A stretch of 17,466 nt of DNA, taken from positions 1 through 17,466 of the forward strand of contig JAJPXE010000252.1 in assembly GCA_021205645.1 (NCBI GenBank), written 5' to 3'. The notes beneath the pieces are model-generated. The model had not been told where the DNA came from and ran no database searches. It saw nothing but the letters and a program-made list of their open reading frames with translations. A program made the position numbers and the translations under genes. This document shows positions 6,953-13,781 of this stretch, one piece after another (the stretch's first letter is position 1; each line of letters begins with the position of its first letter). The stretch comes from Candidatus Gastranaerophilales bacterium (GTDB lineage: Bacteria; Cyanobacteriota; Vampirovibrionia; Gastranaerophilales; Gastranaerophilaceae).

Positions 6953-7588
6953 CTACAGCTCCTGAAACCCGGGTGATGTAAGCGGTAAACCCTGATAGCC
7001 TTTGTTCTGATAAACAGACTTTTTGATATATTTTTGAGAATTGCCGCCTTTTTGAAAAAGCTTTTTTAGAGTATTTTCCCGTTTAACAAGAGCATTACTC
7101 TCAACATTGCATTCGGGATATATTTCTGACAGGTCAATCCATACGACCGCCTCCATAGTCCATGCATAAGTTTCTTCACTTAAGGAGTTATACTCATCCT
7201 GATGCAGAGCCTCGTGAGCCAGCAAAGCCGCCAGAGCGGCAGGAGGTGCTGCCTGATGTTTCGGATTTATATAGATATATAATTTCTTTTTCTTTTTCCA
7301 ACCGACAGCATCAAAGTTTGCATAAGCTTTGTTGACCGATGATAACTCCTTAAATTGAACTTTGATAGGATATCCCGTCAAATTATAGCCTAAAATAGCT
7401 TTTCTGGAAAAATCACCATCCGTTCCTTTCAGCATATCCAGAGCAACAAATAAAAGTTCGTTATTTGTAACATCTTTATATTCTTCGCTGATATAATCAA
7501 TGTACTGCTGCGTGTATTTATCCGGAAGTTTGACTCCCGATGGCACGGCAATTGTCTTTTTGGCAAACGACGGCACACCCGTCAACAT
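6953..7588 (-). CDS. Putative secreted HExxH metalloprotease-like protein; signal peptide interrupted by stop
   Basis: The frame from ATG at 7588 gives 211 aa. LLAHEALHQDE (about 123-132) contains a full HExxH zinc-protease motif (H125, E126, H129), with E138/E139 as candidates for the third ligand; I cannot name the family. No ribosome binding site precedes this ATG. The frame continues upstream with codons for RLFILFISV that, joined to MLTGVPSFA, form an ideal signal peptide with cleavage after SFA. Just before that come ATG (7621-7619) and TAA (7618-7616). A promoter and a GGGG element sit correctly for the ATG at 7621, so the ancestral protein very likely began MKRLFILFIS, and codon 2 is now TAA (one base from AAA). 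The gene is therefore a probable pseudogene at its start, a strain variant, or a sequence error; use of 7588 would remove most of the signal peptide. Confidence 0.7.
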   Translation of the reverse strand: MLTGVPSFAKKTIAVPSGVKLPDKYTQQYIDYISEEYKDVTNNELLFVALDMLKGTDGDFSRKAILGYNLTGYPIKVQFKELSSVNKAYANFDAVGWKKKKKLYIYINPKHQAAPPAALAALLAHEALHQDEYNSLSEETYAWTMEAVVWIDLSEIYPECNVESNALVKRENTLKKLFQKGGNSQKYIKKSVYQNKGYQGLPLTSPGFQEL

Positions 7589-7653
7589 AACACTTATAAA
7601 TAAAATAAATAATCTTTACATAATCGTATTAACCCCATTTATCAAAACTTAAT

Positions 7654-7681
7654 ATTATAACAATATTTTCTCGAAAGACAA
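7654..7681 (-). promoter_or_regulatory. Promoter of the HExxH gene
   Basis: On the minus strand the -10 is a perfect TATAAT (7659-7654) and the -35 is TTGTCT (7681-7676, 4 of 6), with a 16-base spacer. Transcription would begin near 7647. GGGG (7636-7633) lies 11 bases before the ATG at 7621, which is followed at once by TAA. Confidence 0.6.
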
Positions 7682-7719
7682 AAATCATCTTTCTCCGTAA
7701 AACTAGCGAGGGGAAAACA

Positions 7720-7776
7720 ATGATAAAATATGTAAATATTTGTAACAAAAACAGAAATATTGGCAGATTTTATTAA
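7720..7776 (+). CDS. Possible 18-aa leader peptide ORF
   Basis: ATG at 7720 is preceded by GAGGGG (7708-7713) at a 6-base spacing, one of the best ribosome binding sites in the window. The frame stops at TAA 7774-7776. The peptide contains four Asn among its 18 residues. It lies 51 bases before the next gene, so a leader-peptide role is possible, but I see no clear alternating hairpins. It also overlaps the TTGTAACAAAAAC motif (7740-7752), which may instead belong to a promoter for the next gene; both readings cannot hold for one transcript. Confidence 0.3.
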   Translation: MIKYVNICNKNRNIGRFY

Positions 7777-7827
7777 AGATTTTAGAGGAGAGAGCCGTAA
7801 TTAGATAATGTAAATAGGGATAAAATT

Positions 7828-8235
7828 ATGGCAGATTTATTTAACAATTTAAATGCCGGCGATTCGTCAGCATCTTATAATGGTCAATATAGTGTACCGA
7901 AAACGGCAGAAAAGGTTAACGGAGCTGGAACATCTGAGTATTCGCACAGCTGGAAACGTTCCCCGAGACCGTTCGGTTTAAATGTGCGTGTTCCGCAAAA
8001 CCCGATTGGAACAAGAACACAGAATTTAATCAAAAAGACTTTAGAAGAACTGGCTATGGCTCCTGTCAAGCCTATTATAGATTATTTTGAAGCAAATGAA
8101 AACATTTTTAACGGCAGTGTTTCTGCAGAAATCGAGAGCTTGCAGAAACAGAAGAAAGTAACAATTTCGCTTTTACAAGATGCCGATGAAGTAACGATGA
8201 ACACAGATGTACCAAGTTTTATGATGGATATGTAA
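7828..8235 (+). CDS. Hypothetical protein, 135 aa
   Basis: I do not recognise this protein. The N-terminal half (about 1-60) is Ser/Gly/Asn/Pro-rich and probably disordered, with aromatic spots (SYNGQYSV, SEYSHSWKRSPRPFG). The second half is helical (LIKKTLEELAMAPVKPIIDYF) and ends with a short acidic, Met-rich tail. There is no signal peptide, membrane segment or cysteine. AGGGA about 9 bases before the ATG supports the start. A second strong ribosome-binding-like sequence (AGAGGAGAG, 7784-7792) lies further up, before an ATG that is immediately followed by TAA (7808-7813). The gene is divergent from the HExxH gene and is separated by 166 bases from the next one, so it is probably its own unit. 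Confidence 0.78.
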   Translation: MADLFNNLNAGDSSASYNGQYSVPKTAEKVNGAGTSEYSHSWKRSPRPFGLNVRVPQNPIGTRTQNLIKKTLEELAMAPVKPIIDYFEANENIFNGSVSAEIESLQKQKKVTISLLQDADEVTMNTDVPSFMMDM

Positions 8236-8262
8236 ATTTTAGCCGTATGTAAACATTATTCA

Positions 8263-8289
8263 AAATATATTAATTATATTAATATATTT
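8263..8289. repeat. AT-only perfect inverted repeat
   Basis: Bases 8263-8274 and 8278-8289 form a perfect 12-bp stem with the 3-base loop TAT, all A and T. It lies 28 bases past the stop of the 135-aa gene. It lacks the GC content and T tract of a normal terminator; it may slow transcription, extrude as a cruciform, or bind a protein. The rest of 8236-8401 is AT-rich with no clear promoter for the next gene. Confidence 0.5.
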
Positions 8290-8401
8290 GAGAAATCTTA
8301 TTATTCGTTATACAATAAGCATAGAAAAGTTATTATATTATTTTAGTATTCAATTTTGTAATTTTTTAGAATTGGATAATGAAGTGATGTGGAGTGCTTA
8401 T

Positions 8402-9103
8402 ATGAAAAAACTTGTTTACGGGATTGTGATGGGTATAATGATGTTACTGCCGGTGCCTGCAAATGCGGGCTGGGATGTTCAGAATACCGCACAATTGCAG
8501 GAAAGAATGAACTCTGTCGGGTTTAACATACTTAATTCAAACAGAATTGAGCATCGGATGATATTCAGGGTGATAAATCGTGTCTATACACGTGATATTT
8601 GGGCTGATGTAAGCTCGGTTAACAGAACTGTCTGGATAAAACCTTGTATTTTACCGTATATAGACAGCGATGATGAGCTCGCAGGAATTCTTAGCCACCA
8701 GATAGCTCATGGCGTAGACACATACGAAGGTATTCTGAGAGGATATGCCTCTGTTTTGAACTACTGGGTTTCACCTAACAAATATGACCTTAAAGCAGAT
8801 AAAAGAGCCGTCGATTATATGGTCAATGCGGGTTATAATCCGCTTGCATTGATTGTAATTCTGAACAAGATAGGACAGCAATACAGATATGATGCATTCT
8901 CCAATCATGCTCTTATCTCCCGGAGAATGATGATGATATACGAATATATCTATACAAAATATCCATCCATACTTGCGGATAATGACTACAAAGACAATGT
9001 CTATTATCAGAATTTTCTTTTAACATCAAGAAAGAACAGATTTTTGCTTCAGGAACACATAAAAAATAGAGGCAATACGAAGAAAAAAATAAAATATCTC
9101 TAA
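8402..9103 (+). CDS. Secreted M48-like protein lacking the catalytic glutamate
   Basis: The 233-aa product begins with a clear signal peptide (MKKLVYGIV... cleaved after ANA, about residue 22), so it is exported. The core resembles the M48 peptidase fold: DDELAGILSHQIAHG (90-104) corresponds to the M48 helix with HExxH, KYDLKADKRAVDYMVNAGYNP (127-147) to the third-ligand helix with ExxAD, and SNHALISRRM (167-176) to the THPxxxxR region. Two key acids differ: the catalytic Glu is Gln (H99-Q100-x-x-H103, codon CAG) and the third-ligand Glu is Asp (D129). The first change normally abolishes proteolysis, so this is probably a pseudoprotease with a binding or regulatory role. The ATG at 8402 is chosen because GGAG lies 8 bases upstream and it begins the signal peptide; the frame is open further upstream but through the AT palindrome. 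The next gene follows after 11 bases. Confidence 0.85.
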   Translation: MKKLVYGIVMGIMMLLPVPANAGWDVQNTAQLQERMNSVGFNILNSNRIEHRMIFRVINRVYTRDIWADVSSVNRTVWIKPCILPYIDSDDELAGILSHQIAHGVDTYEGILRGYASVLNYWVSPNKYDLKADKRAVDYMVNAGYNPLALIVILNKIGQQYRYDAFSNHALISRRMMMIYEYIYTKYPSILADNDYKDNVYYQNFLLTSRKNRFLLQEHIKNRGNTKKKIKYL

Positions 9104-9114
9104 AGCGAAAAAAA

Positions 9115-9987
9115 ATGAAAAAAACAGTAGTACTATTACTTTTAATATCAATCATTCATCTGTATCAAGCGGTGAGTTTTTCCGGTGAGAATGCAGAGAG
9201 TAGTTGTTCTGCCGGAGATAACCGATTAGCTCTTTATAACAAATCGGAACCGATAATAGACGAATTTGTTCAATCGGAAAATTTTCCCCAAATATATCCG
9301 GTTTATGTAAAAGACAAAGCTCCTATAACGGATGAACTGATTGAAAATTATAAGCAATCCGGAGCAGCAATAAAGTTATGGGTACGAAAAAAGGGAGAAT
9401 ACAAAAAAATTATCATTGATGACGAGCTTGTAAACTCTAAATTCAAGGATAAATTCGGCTCAACTACTATTTTGAAAAAGAAACCGGCAATCATTGAAGA
9501 TGATTTTGCCAAAAATAGTATTGATTTAAAAAATCTTACAATAATAAAAGCAAAAAATTGTTATGATTTTACAAAGGCACAGATACCTGTACAGCTAAAA
9601 ATAATAAAAAATCTGACGACAAAGAACAACATTTTTGAGGGTGATTCAATTTTGTTCAAGACGGCTGAGGATATGGTTGTAAACGGGATACATCTTCCAA
9701 AAGGTACAAAGATTGTCGGTCGGGTTGAAACGATATCAGACTCGGATAAAATGGGAACGCCTGCGAACATAGTTATTGATAATTTTTATGTAAAGAATAA
9801 TCCTGATATATGTTTTTATGGAGCCATATCAAAGACCGGAGCAAACCGTGCATTATGGGTATATCCGTTATATCAGGCTGGAAATCTGGTTCTATATGTA
9901 GCAGGGTTTGTTTTTGTGCCTATTCATGGCGGGCACGCCAAACTTTTAACCAACGAAACTTATACCGTATTCTACGAAGTCAGATAG
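9115..9987 (+). CDS. Secreted protein with VirB10/TrbI-like C-terminal stretch, 290 aa
   Basis: The product starts with a hydrophobic signal sequence (residues 4-20) without a lipobox. Residues 30-150 are charged and not recognisable. The C-terminal part (about 155-288) appears beta-rich and contains EGDSILFKTAEDMVVNGI followed by LPKGTKIVGRV (194-204). This spacing of a 'vng...lPkGt.v.G.v' pattern is reminiscent of the beta-barrel of VirB10/TrbI-type envelope proteins, but the match is only by pattern, and nothing else of a type IV system is nearby. A hydrophobic stretch (257-270) lies near the end. The start has only a weak A-rich leader, and the gene lies 11 bases after the M48-like gene, so the pair is probably one operon and both proteins are exported. 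Confidence 0.83.
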   Translation: MKKTVVLLLLISIIHLYQAVSFSGENAESSCSAGDNRLALYNKSEPIIDEFVQSENFPQIYPVYVKDKAPITDELIENYKQSGAAIKLWVRKKGEYKKIIIDDELVNSKFKDKFGSTTILKKKPAIIEDDFAKNSIDLKNLTIIKAKNCYDFTKAQIPVQLKIIKNLTTKNNIFEGDSILFKTAEDMVVNGIHLPKGTKIVGRVETISDSDKMGTPANIVIDNFYVKNNPDICFYGAISKTGANRALWVYPLYQAGNLVLYVAGFVFVPIHGGHAKLLTNETYTVFYEVR

Positions 9988-10042
9988 GGTTTACAAATTG
10001 ATTTATTATCTCAATACGACGGCGGGAAAATAACCACTATAG

Positions 10043-10058
10043 CTCTATTATGATAGAG
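10043..10058. other. Small hairpin in the 9988-10101 gap
   Basis: Bases 10043-10048 pair with 10053-10058 (6 bp, 4-base loop), with G residues and no T tract following. It may mark the end of the secreted-protein transcript but is not a convincing terminator. Confidence 0.3.
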
Positions 10059-10101
10059 GGGGTATGAACTTTAAAAATTTAAAAATAATAATTTTATCTG
10101 C

Positions 10102-10130
10102 TTTACAATCACCTGAATTTGATTTAGAAT
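10102..10130 (+). promoter_or_regulatory. Sigma-70-type promoter of the pyrH operon
   Basis: The -35 is TTTACA (10102-10107) and the -10 is TAGAAT (10125-10130), each 5 of 6 to consensus, with the ideal 17-base spacer. Transcription would begin near 10137, about 26 bases before the pyrH ATG, and probably runs through rpe and into the mla genes. Confidence 0.72.
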
Positions 10131-10162
10131 TATAGTGTTGTTTAGTGTAAAAAGGTATAGAG

Positions 10163-10885
10163 ATGAGCAATCCAAAATATAAACGAGTTCTCTTAAAGAT
10201 AAGCGGCGAGGCGCTATTAGGAGAGCAGGAGTTTGGTATAGACTACAGACCTGTAGAGATGATGTCAAATGAAATAAAGACTATTTTGGACGAGGGTGTC
10301 GAGGCTGCAGTAGTAGTTGGCGGCGGGAATATTTTCAGAGGTATGAAAAACAGTGCCAGACTCGGTATGGACAGAGCATCCGGCGATTATGTCGGTATGC
10401 TTGCCACTGTTATGAATGCGGTTGCTCTCCAGAGTGCGTTAAAAAAAGCAAATATTGACTGTAGAATACAATCTGCTATTACAATGAACCAGATAGCTGA
10501 ACCGTATATAAGACACAGAGCAATAAGACATCTTGAAAAAGGCAGAGTTGTTATCTTTGCAGTAGGTACAGGCAACCCGTTTTTTACAACCGATACGGCG
10601 GCGGCGCTCAGAGCCTCAGAAATCAATGCGGAAGCCATGCTTATGGCTAAAAACGGTGTCGACGGAGTCTATAACGACGACCCGAGAACCAACCCGAATG
10701 CCGAAAAATTAGACAAAATATCCTATTCGGATATTATTAAAAATGAGTTAAAAGTTATGGACACATCTGCTTGTTCCCTGTGCGAGCAGAACAATATCCC
10801 GATAATAGTTTTTGATTTTAAAGCAAAAGGCAGCCTGCTCAAAATATCAAAAGGCGAAGATGTCGGAACATATATCGGACAATAG
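10163..10885 (+). CDS. pyrH: UMP kinase
   Basis: PyrH phosphorylates UMP to UDP with ATP in the cytoplasm and is the usual bacterial, hexameric, amino-acid-kinase-fold enzyme. The 240-aa length is typical. Motifs: LKISGEAL (11-18), VVGGGNIFRG (51-60), GDYVGMLATVMN (74-85), AVGTGNPFFTTDTAAALRA (133-151) and DGVYNDDPR (167-175), which bind the nucleotide and phosphates. AAGG about 8 bases upstream supports the ATG. It is the first gene of the housekeeping run and is followed after 43 bases by frr, a gene pair conserved across most bacteria. Confidence 0.97.
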   Translation: MSNPKYKRVLLKISGEALLGEQEFGIDYRPVEMMSNEIKTILDEGVEAAVVVGGGNIFRGMKNSARLGMDRASGDYVGMLATVMNAVALQSALKKANIDCRIQSAITMNQIAEPYIRHRAIRHLEKGRVVIFAVGTGNPFFTTDTAAALRASEINAEAMLMAKNGVDGVYNDDPRTNPNAEKLDKISYSDIIKNELKVMDTSACSLCEQNNIPIIVFDFKAKGSLLKISKGEDVGTYIGQ

Positions 10886-10928
10886 TTAACATAGTTAATA
10901 CAATAATAAATTTTTGAAAGAGGTAAAA

Positions 10929-11495
10929 ATGTCAGAAGCAGTTGAACAATTATTTTCATCAGGAGAAGAAAAAATGGAAAAAGCTATTTCACAGTTGAAA
11001 CGTGAGTTTGCAACCGTCAGAACCGGTCGTGCAAATCCGGCTATTCTAGATAAAGTATCTGTGGATTATTACGGTTCACTTACTCCTCTAAGACAGATGT
11101 CACAGGTTACGGTACAGGACGGAACAACACTTGTTATCACACCTTATGACAAATCTATTCTTAAAGAGATTGAAAAAGCAATAATAAAAGCTGAACTTGG
11201 TATTGCTCCAAACAGTGACGGTATTTGTTTAAGACTGGCATTCCCGCCTTTGACCGAGGATAGAAGAAAAGAAATTGTTAAAGATGTCAAAAAAATGGGT
11301 GAAGAAGCTAAGGTTGCAGTCAGAAACATACGGCGTGATATGTCGGATGCACTTAAAAAAGCCGAAAAAACAGATAATCTTCCGGAGGATACGGTCAAAG
11401 ATAATCAAGACAAGATTCAGAAAATTACTGATAAATATACAAAAATTATTGATACAAGTGTTTCTGAAAAAGAAAAAGAAGTAATGACTGTATAA
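10929..11495 (+). CDS. frr: Ribosome recycling factor
   Basis: RRF splits post-termination ribosomes together with EF-G. The 188-aa length is close to the usual 185. The conserved RTGRANP (31-37) is present, as are the YYGSLTPLRQMSQV region (48-61), the basic SDGICLRLAFPPLTEDRR region and a long C-terminal helix. I place the start at ATG 10929, which has AAAGAGG 6 bases upstream; a TTG at 10914 would add five residues and destroy that spacing. It sits between pyrH and cdsA. The uppS gene that often lies between frr and cdsA in other bacteria is absent here. Confidence 0.96.
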   Translation: MSEAVEQLFSSGEEKMEKAISQLKREFATVRTGRANPAILDKVSVDYYGSLTPLRQMSQVTVQDGTTLVITPYDKSILKEIEKAIIKAELGIAPNSDGICLRLAFPPLTEDRRKEIVKDVKKMGEEAKVAVRNIRRDMSDALKKAEKTDNLPEDTVKDNQDKIQKITDKYTKIIDTSVSEKEKEVMTV

Positions 11496-11520
11496 CGGAC
11501 ATAATTTGGAGAATAAATAC

Positions 11521-12393
11521 GTGACACGGATTATAACAGGATTTGTATTGGGAGTAATTGTATTATTATCCCTCATCGCAGGCGGTTGGGCATTGTTTTT
11601 GCTTACCCTGCTGTTTATAATCTTTGCCACAAAAGAATATGTAATAATCTTAAAACACAAAGGATTTTATCCGAGTTTAAAGGTAATTCTTTTTGCGGAT
11701 GCCTTTTTAGCGGTGCTTGCCTATCTTAACAAGTTTAATATGCTCTCGTTTGCGATTACAATATGCTCAATATCAACATTTATGTGGGTATTATTTAAAG
11801 GCAGACAGCCTTATATAGCAAATGTTGCAACAACAATACTGGGTTTCATATACGGAGGATTATTTCCGTTGTATCTGATTTTTTTGCGTGATATAGGCTC
11901 TGCCCCGACATATTCGTATATGCTTAAATCAACCGGCGATTGTGTCGGTCAGGGGTTCGTTATTTTGCTGTTCTTCTCTGTGCTGGTAACAGATGTCGGC
12001 TGTTATTATTTCGGGTGTAATTTTGGCAGGCATAAACTTGCCCCGATAATAAGTCCGAATAAAACAATCGAAGGTTCTATCGGCGGAACTGCCTGTGCGG
12101 TCGCAGTATCGTTTATTATAGGATATATAATACATCTGGCATGGTATCATTGTGTTATAGCAGGTATTTTGATTGCAATTTTCTCTCAAATAGGTGATTT
12201 GTGCGAGTCGTTGATAAAACGTGATGCAGGTGTTAAAGATTCCGGCAGCACTCTTCCCGGACATGGTGGTTTTCTTGACAGAACCGACAGCTATGTATTT
12301 ACTTTACCTGTTTTGTACTATTATTTTCAGTATGTTGTCCATAATCCCAATACAATACGGTCAATCTGCGATTTCTTTAAAGGGTTATGGTAA
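11521..12393 (+). CDS. cdsA: Phosphatidate cytidylyltransferase (CDP-diglyceride synthase)
   Basis: This integral membrane enzyme makes CDP-diacylglycerol from phosphatidate and CTP, the branch point of phospholipid synthesis. Several membrane helices are visible across the 290 aa. The family signature is intact near the C-terminus: SLIKRDAGVKDSG (230-242) and LPGHGGFLDRTD (245-256), with the metal-binding KD and DR-x-D acids. SPNKTIEGSIGG (178-189) is the other conserved loop. I chose GTG 11521 because GGAG lies 9 bases upstream; a TTG at 11506 in the same frame would add five residues but overlaps that ribosome binding site. Its stop codon overlaps the next start by one base (TAATG), indicating translational coupling with rnc. 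Confidence 0.94.
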   Translation: MTRIITGFVLGVIVLLSLIAGGWALFLLTLLFIIFATKEYVIILKHKGFYPSLKVILFADAFLAVLAYLNKFNMLSFAITICSISTFMWVLFKGRQPYIANVATTILGFIYGGLFPLYLIFLRDIGSAPTYSYMLKSTGDCVGQGFVILLFFSVLVTDVGCYYFGCNFGRHKLAPIISPNKTIEGSIGGTACAVAVSFIIGYIIHLAWYHCVIAGILIAIFSQIGDLCESLIKRDAGVKDSGSTLPGHGGFLDRTDSYVFTLPVLYYYFQYVVHNPNTIRSICDFFKGLW

Positions 12394-13091
12394 TGACATT
12401 TAATATTCTGGATATTGAATGTCAGGATAAAGAAACGCTTAAAGCGGCGTTTACGCATCCGTCATACACAAAGGAAAATAACCTTTCCATTCTCGGGAAT
12501 TATGAAAGATTGGAGTTTCTGGGCGATGCTGTTCTGAAACTTTCCGTATCAACACTGCTTTATAGTAAATATCCTGATTATAAAGAGGGTGATTTGTCAA
12601 AAATACGTTCAATACTGGTATCGGACAGTATTCTGTCTGAGCTTGCAAGAAAGATTAATCTTGAGGATAAAATGATACTCGGTGCAGGAGAAGAACACAC
12701 AGGCGGACGTCAGCGGGAGTCAAACATAGCCTGCACAATGGAAGCTGTTCTGGGTGCGTATTATCTGGACGGAAAGATTGATGTTGTGGAAAAGTTTCTT
12801 CAAAGTGAGTTAATGCCTTATGCAGATGAAGTTGACAGACATTTTGAGAAGTACAATGCAAAGGCTGTATTACAGGAATATACGCAAAAAATCTCTAATG
12901 AAGTACCTTTGTATGAAACAATAAATGTTTCGGGACCGTCGCACAAACCGGAGTTTGAAGTGCAGGTCAGCTATGACGGCAGGATTATAACTTCCGCAAA
13001 AGGCTTTTCTAAAAAAGAAGCACAGCAGAATTGTGCATACAGAGCATGTGTTATTCTGGGTATTGTAGAGGGGGAGGACGGAAATGGGTAA
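12393..13091 (+). CDS. rnc: Ribonuclease III, with Cys at a conserved metal-site Asp
   Basis: RNase III cleaves double-stranded RNA in rRNA and mRNA processing. The 232-aa protein has the catalytic domain followed by a double-stranded-RNA-binding domain (about 154-225, with KPEFEVQV and a GFSKKEAQQNCA helix). The signature ERLEFLGDAVL is present at 38-48, with E41 and D45, and E117 is present in ACTMEAVLGAYYLDG. However, residue 114, an Asp in E. coli and Aquifex type enzymes (ADxxEA), is Cys here (codon TGC). The start is ATG 12393, with AAAGGG about 8 bases upstream; an ATG at 12387 would add two residues but has poor spacing. The gene overlaps cdsA by one base and rpe by 8 bases. Confidence 0.95.
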   Translation: MTFNILDIECQDKETLKAAFTHPSYTKENNLSILGNYERLEFLGDAVLKLSVSTLLYSKYPDYKEGDLSKIRSILVSDSILSELARKINLEDKMILGAGEEHTGGRQRESNIACTMEAVLGAYYLDGKIDVVEKFLQSELMPYADEVDRHFEKYNAKAVLQEYTQKISNEVPLYETINVSGPSHKPEFEVQVSYDGRIITSAKGFSKKEAQQNCAYRACVILGIVEGEDGNG

Positions 13092-13728
13092 TATTATTAT
13101 ATCTCCATCGATATTGTCTGCTGACTTTGCAAATCTGGAAAGGGATATTAAAGCGGTTGAAAAAGCAGGTGCAGATTGGCTGCATATTGATGTAATGGAC
13201 GGTCATTTTGTTCCGAATATTTCAATCGGGATACCTGTTGTCAGGTCTGTTCGTTCTGTTACCGGTCTTGTTCTTGATGTTCATTTAATGATTTCGGAAC
13301 CTGAAAAATATATTGAACCATTTGCAGATGCAGGTGCTGACATAATTACGTTCCACTATGAAGCCTCAAAAGAAAAAACAGCGGACATACTTAGAAAAAT
13401 ACATTCTTTAGGACTAAAGGCAGGTTTGTCAATAAAACCGGATACGCCGGTTGAAGAGATAAAACCGTTTATATCACAATCGGATTTAATCCTGATAATG
13501 ACTGTAGAGCCGGGGTTTGGCGGACAGAAGTTTATAGAAAAATGTGCGGGGAAGATATCTGTAGTAAAGCAGTATTTAAATGAGAGCCAATATTTGCAGG
13601 TTGACGGCGGAATTAATGTACATACGGGTGCGATTTGTATTAAAAAAGGTGCTAATTCTCTGGTTGCAGGGAATTTTATATTCAAAAGCGATAATATAAG
13701 CGGAAGTATAAACTTGTTAAAATATTAA
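13084..13728 (+). CDS. rpe: Ribulose-phosphate 3-epimerase
   Basis: Rpe interconverts ribulose 5-phosphate and xylulose 5-phosphate in the pentose phosphate pathway. The 214-aa TIM-barrel protein shows ISPSILSADFANL (6-18), WLHIDVMDGHFVPN (32-45, with metal ligands H34 and D36), LDVHLMI (64-70, with H67), MTVEPGFGGQKF (139-150) and QVDGGIN (172-178, with D174 as acid/base), so all catalytic elements are present. GAGGGGGAGGACGGA directly upstream of the ATG is a strong ribosome binding site, and the gene overlaps the end of rnc by 8 bases. Placement of rpe after rnc in a lipid and RNA operon is not usual in E. coli-type genomes. Confidence 0.96.
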   Translation: MGNIIISPSILSADFANLERDIKAVEKAGADWLHIDVMDGHFVPNISIGIPVVRSVRSVTGLVLDVHLMISEPEKYIEPFADAGADIITFHYEASKEKTADILRKIHSLGLKAGLSIKPDTPVEEIKPFISQSDLILIMTVEPGFGGQKFIEKCAGKISVVKQYLNESQYLQVDGGINVHTGAICIKKGANSLVAGNFIFKSDNISGSINLLKY

Positions 13729-13742
13729 CTTTATTTAAAATA

Positions 13743-13771
13743 GTGCCATGCCGGTTTAACTCTGATAAAAT
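13743..13771 (+). promoter_or_regulatory. Possible internal promoter before mlaE
   Basis: TGA-TAAAAT (13763-13771) is an extended -10 with 5 of 6 hexamer matches, and GTGCCA (13743-13748) is a weak 4-of-6 -35 at a 17-base spacing. Transcription would start near 13778, only a few bases before ATG 13782. The geometry repeats that of purB and could explain why mlaE has no Shine-Dalgarno sequence. Confidence 0.4.
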
Positions 13772-13781
13772 TGTATGCATA

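Noticed and set aside
7808..7813. ATG-TAA pair upstream of the 135-aa gene as a start-stop regulatory element like that at 7621
   Set aside because: ATGTAA is common in AT-rich sequence and, unlike the 7621 case, the frame after it does not continue into the downstream protein.
8288..8401. N-terminal extension of the M48-like protein
   Set aside because: It would begin inside the AT-only palindrome and place 38 residues before an obvious signal peptide; ATG 8402 has GGAG upstream.
2322..10062. Repeated ATAGAGGGGGTA in two intergenic regions (near 2322 and 10053)
   Set aside because: A shared 12-mer is expected several times by chance in a window this size, and the flanks do not match.
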